From the NCBI RefSeq assembly GCF_020905335.1, contig NZ_JAJJMN010000001.1:3348001-3412000 (forward strand): a stretch of 64,000 bases of DNA, given 5' to 3'. Source of the stretch: Flavobacterium lipolyticum. Lineage in GTDB: Bacteria > Bacteroidota > Bacteroidia > Flavobacteriales > Flavobacteriaceae. The translations under genes were made by a program, and so were the position numbers. Under the pieces are notes generated by a model. The model was not told where the DNA came from. It made no database searches and saw nothing but the letters and a program-made list of their open reading frames with translations. Of the stretch, positions 63,787-64,000 are shown one piece after another (within the stretch, counting starts at the first letter, position 1; each line of letters starts with the position of its first letter).

Positions 63787-64000
63787 TTTTGTGTTTTGTT
63801 AATTATTTTTGTTGCAATTTCAGAAATTTCTTCGTCGATTTCATCTTTAGTCGGGTCTTTTACGATTCTTTCGATTTCATTTAAAACCATTTGATCTTTA
63901 ATGATCTCTCCAAAAGTATCAAGAATCCAATATTTCCAAACCTGATCCTGACTTTGTAAAATTTTCAATATTTCAGAAGAAATTTTTTCACAGTAAGTAA
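63783..64000 (-). CDS. DUF5071-like protein (5' end outside window)
   Basis: The reading frame is open at window base 64000. The visible residues end with KISSEILKILQSQDQVWKYW, then ILDTFGEIIKDQMVLNEIER and IVKDPTKDEIDEEISEIATK, about 72 codons. The WKYWIL, KDPTKDEIDEE and aliphatic ending match DUF5071, a family of about 115-150 residue helical proteins. The 3' end is complete and overlaps the start of the DinB gene by 4 bases. The start lies beyond the window. Function is unknown. Confidence 0.72.
   Translation of the reverse strand, partial: TYCEKISSEILKILQSQDQVWKYWILDTFGEIIKDQMVLNEIERIVKDPTKDEIDEEISEIATKIINKTQK

Overview
The window reads as a chromosomal segment of a Bacteroidota bacterium, most likely a Flavobacterium or close relative. 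The evidence is a low-GC genome, a SusC/SusD pair, several lipoproteins with short Bacteroidota signal peptides, sparse Shine-Dalgarno signals, and repeated TAnnTTTG (-7) promoter boxes in front of genes. No rRNA, tRNA or CRISPR array was recognised.

Layout. (1) 1-9.75 kb is a cell-wall sugar locus: a divergent DeoR-type regulator, then on the minus strand SusC, SusD, MurQ, a sodium:solute symporter and AnmK (cut by the window edge). Together they could import and catabolise (1,6-anhydro-)N-acetylmuramic acid. (2) 9.75-20 kb is a very AT-rich accessory island. A 6.2 kb part (about 9.92-16.16 kb) lies between two inverted copies of a roughly 40 bp sequence with a perfect 21 bp core. It holds an IS1595/ISXO2-type transposase with an extra N-terminal region, two divergent paralogous small proteins, two very small paralogous peptides sharing an N-terminal M[RK]TLxxHIQES motif, two small membrane proteins, an exported protein behind a nested-hairpin sequence, and a zinc-ribbon/DUF4145-like protein. 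Directly outside its right end is an AAA ATPase plus subtilisin-like protease pair matching the IetAS anti-phage system; the protease gene is split by one in-frame amber codon. (3) 20-24.9 kb has an XRE regulator with palindromic operators, several orphan small genes, a structured-RNA-like element, and about 1.6 kb of interspersed palindromic repeats. (4) 24.9-36 kb holds housekeeping metabolism: a large FAD/Fe-S D-2-hydroxyacid dehydrogenase, an amino acid permease, a PLP sulfur amino acid lyase with a divergent Lrp regulator, a RelE/ParE-type toxin-antitoxin pair between duplicated segments that include the 3' end of the lrp gene, an SRPBCC protein and lipoamide dehydrogenase. (5) 36-53.6 kb holds pabB, tilS-dsbD, amtB, two amidohydrolases, an S41 peptidase and a ComM-like ATPase. 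(6) 53.6-64 kb is a run of minus-strand small enzymes, lipoproteins and hypothetical proteins, including two DinB-family proteins, and ends in a DUF5071-like gene cut by the window edge.

The strongest leads are the inverted-repeat-bounded 6.2 kb segment with its duplicated small genes and peptides, the amber-interrupted ietS beside it, the nested hairpin at 13.81-13.94 kb, and the toxin-antitoxin pair embedded in lrp-derived duplications. All family assignments come from reading motifs in the translated sequence; no database search was run.
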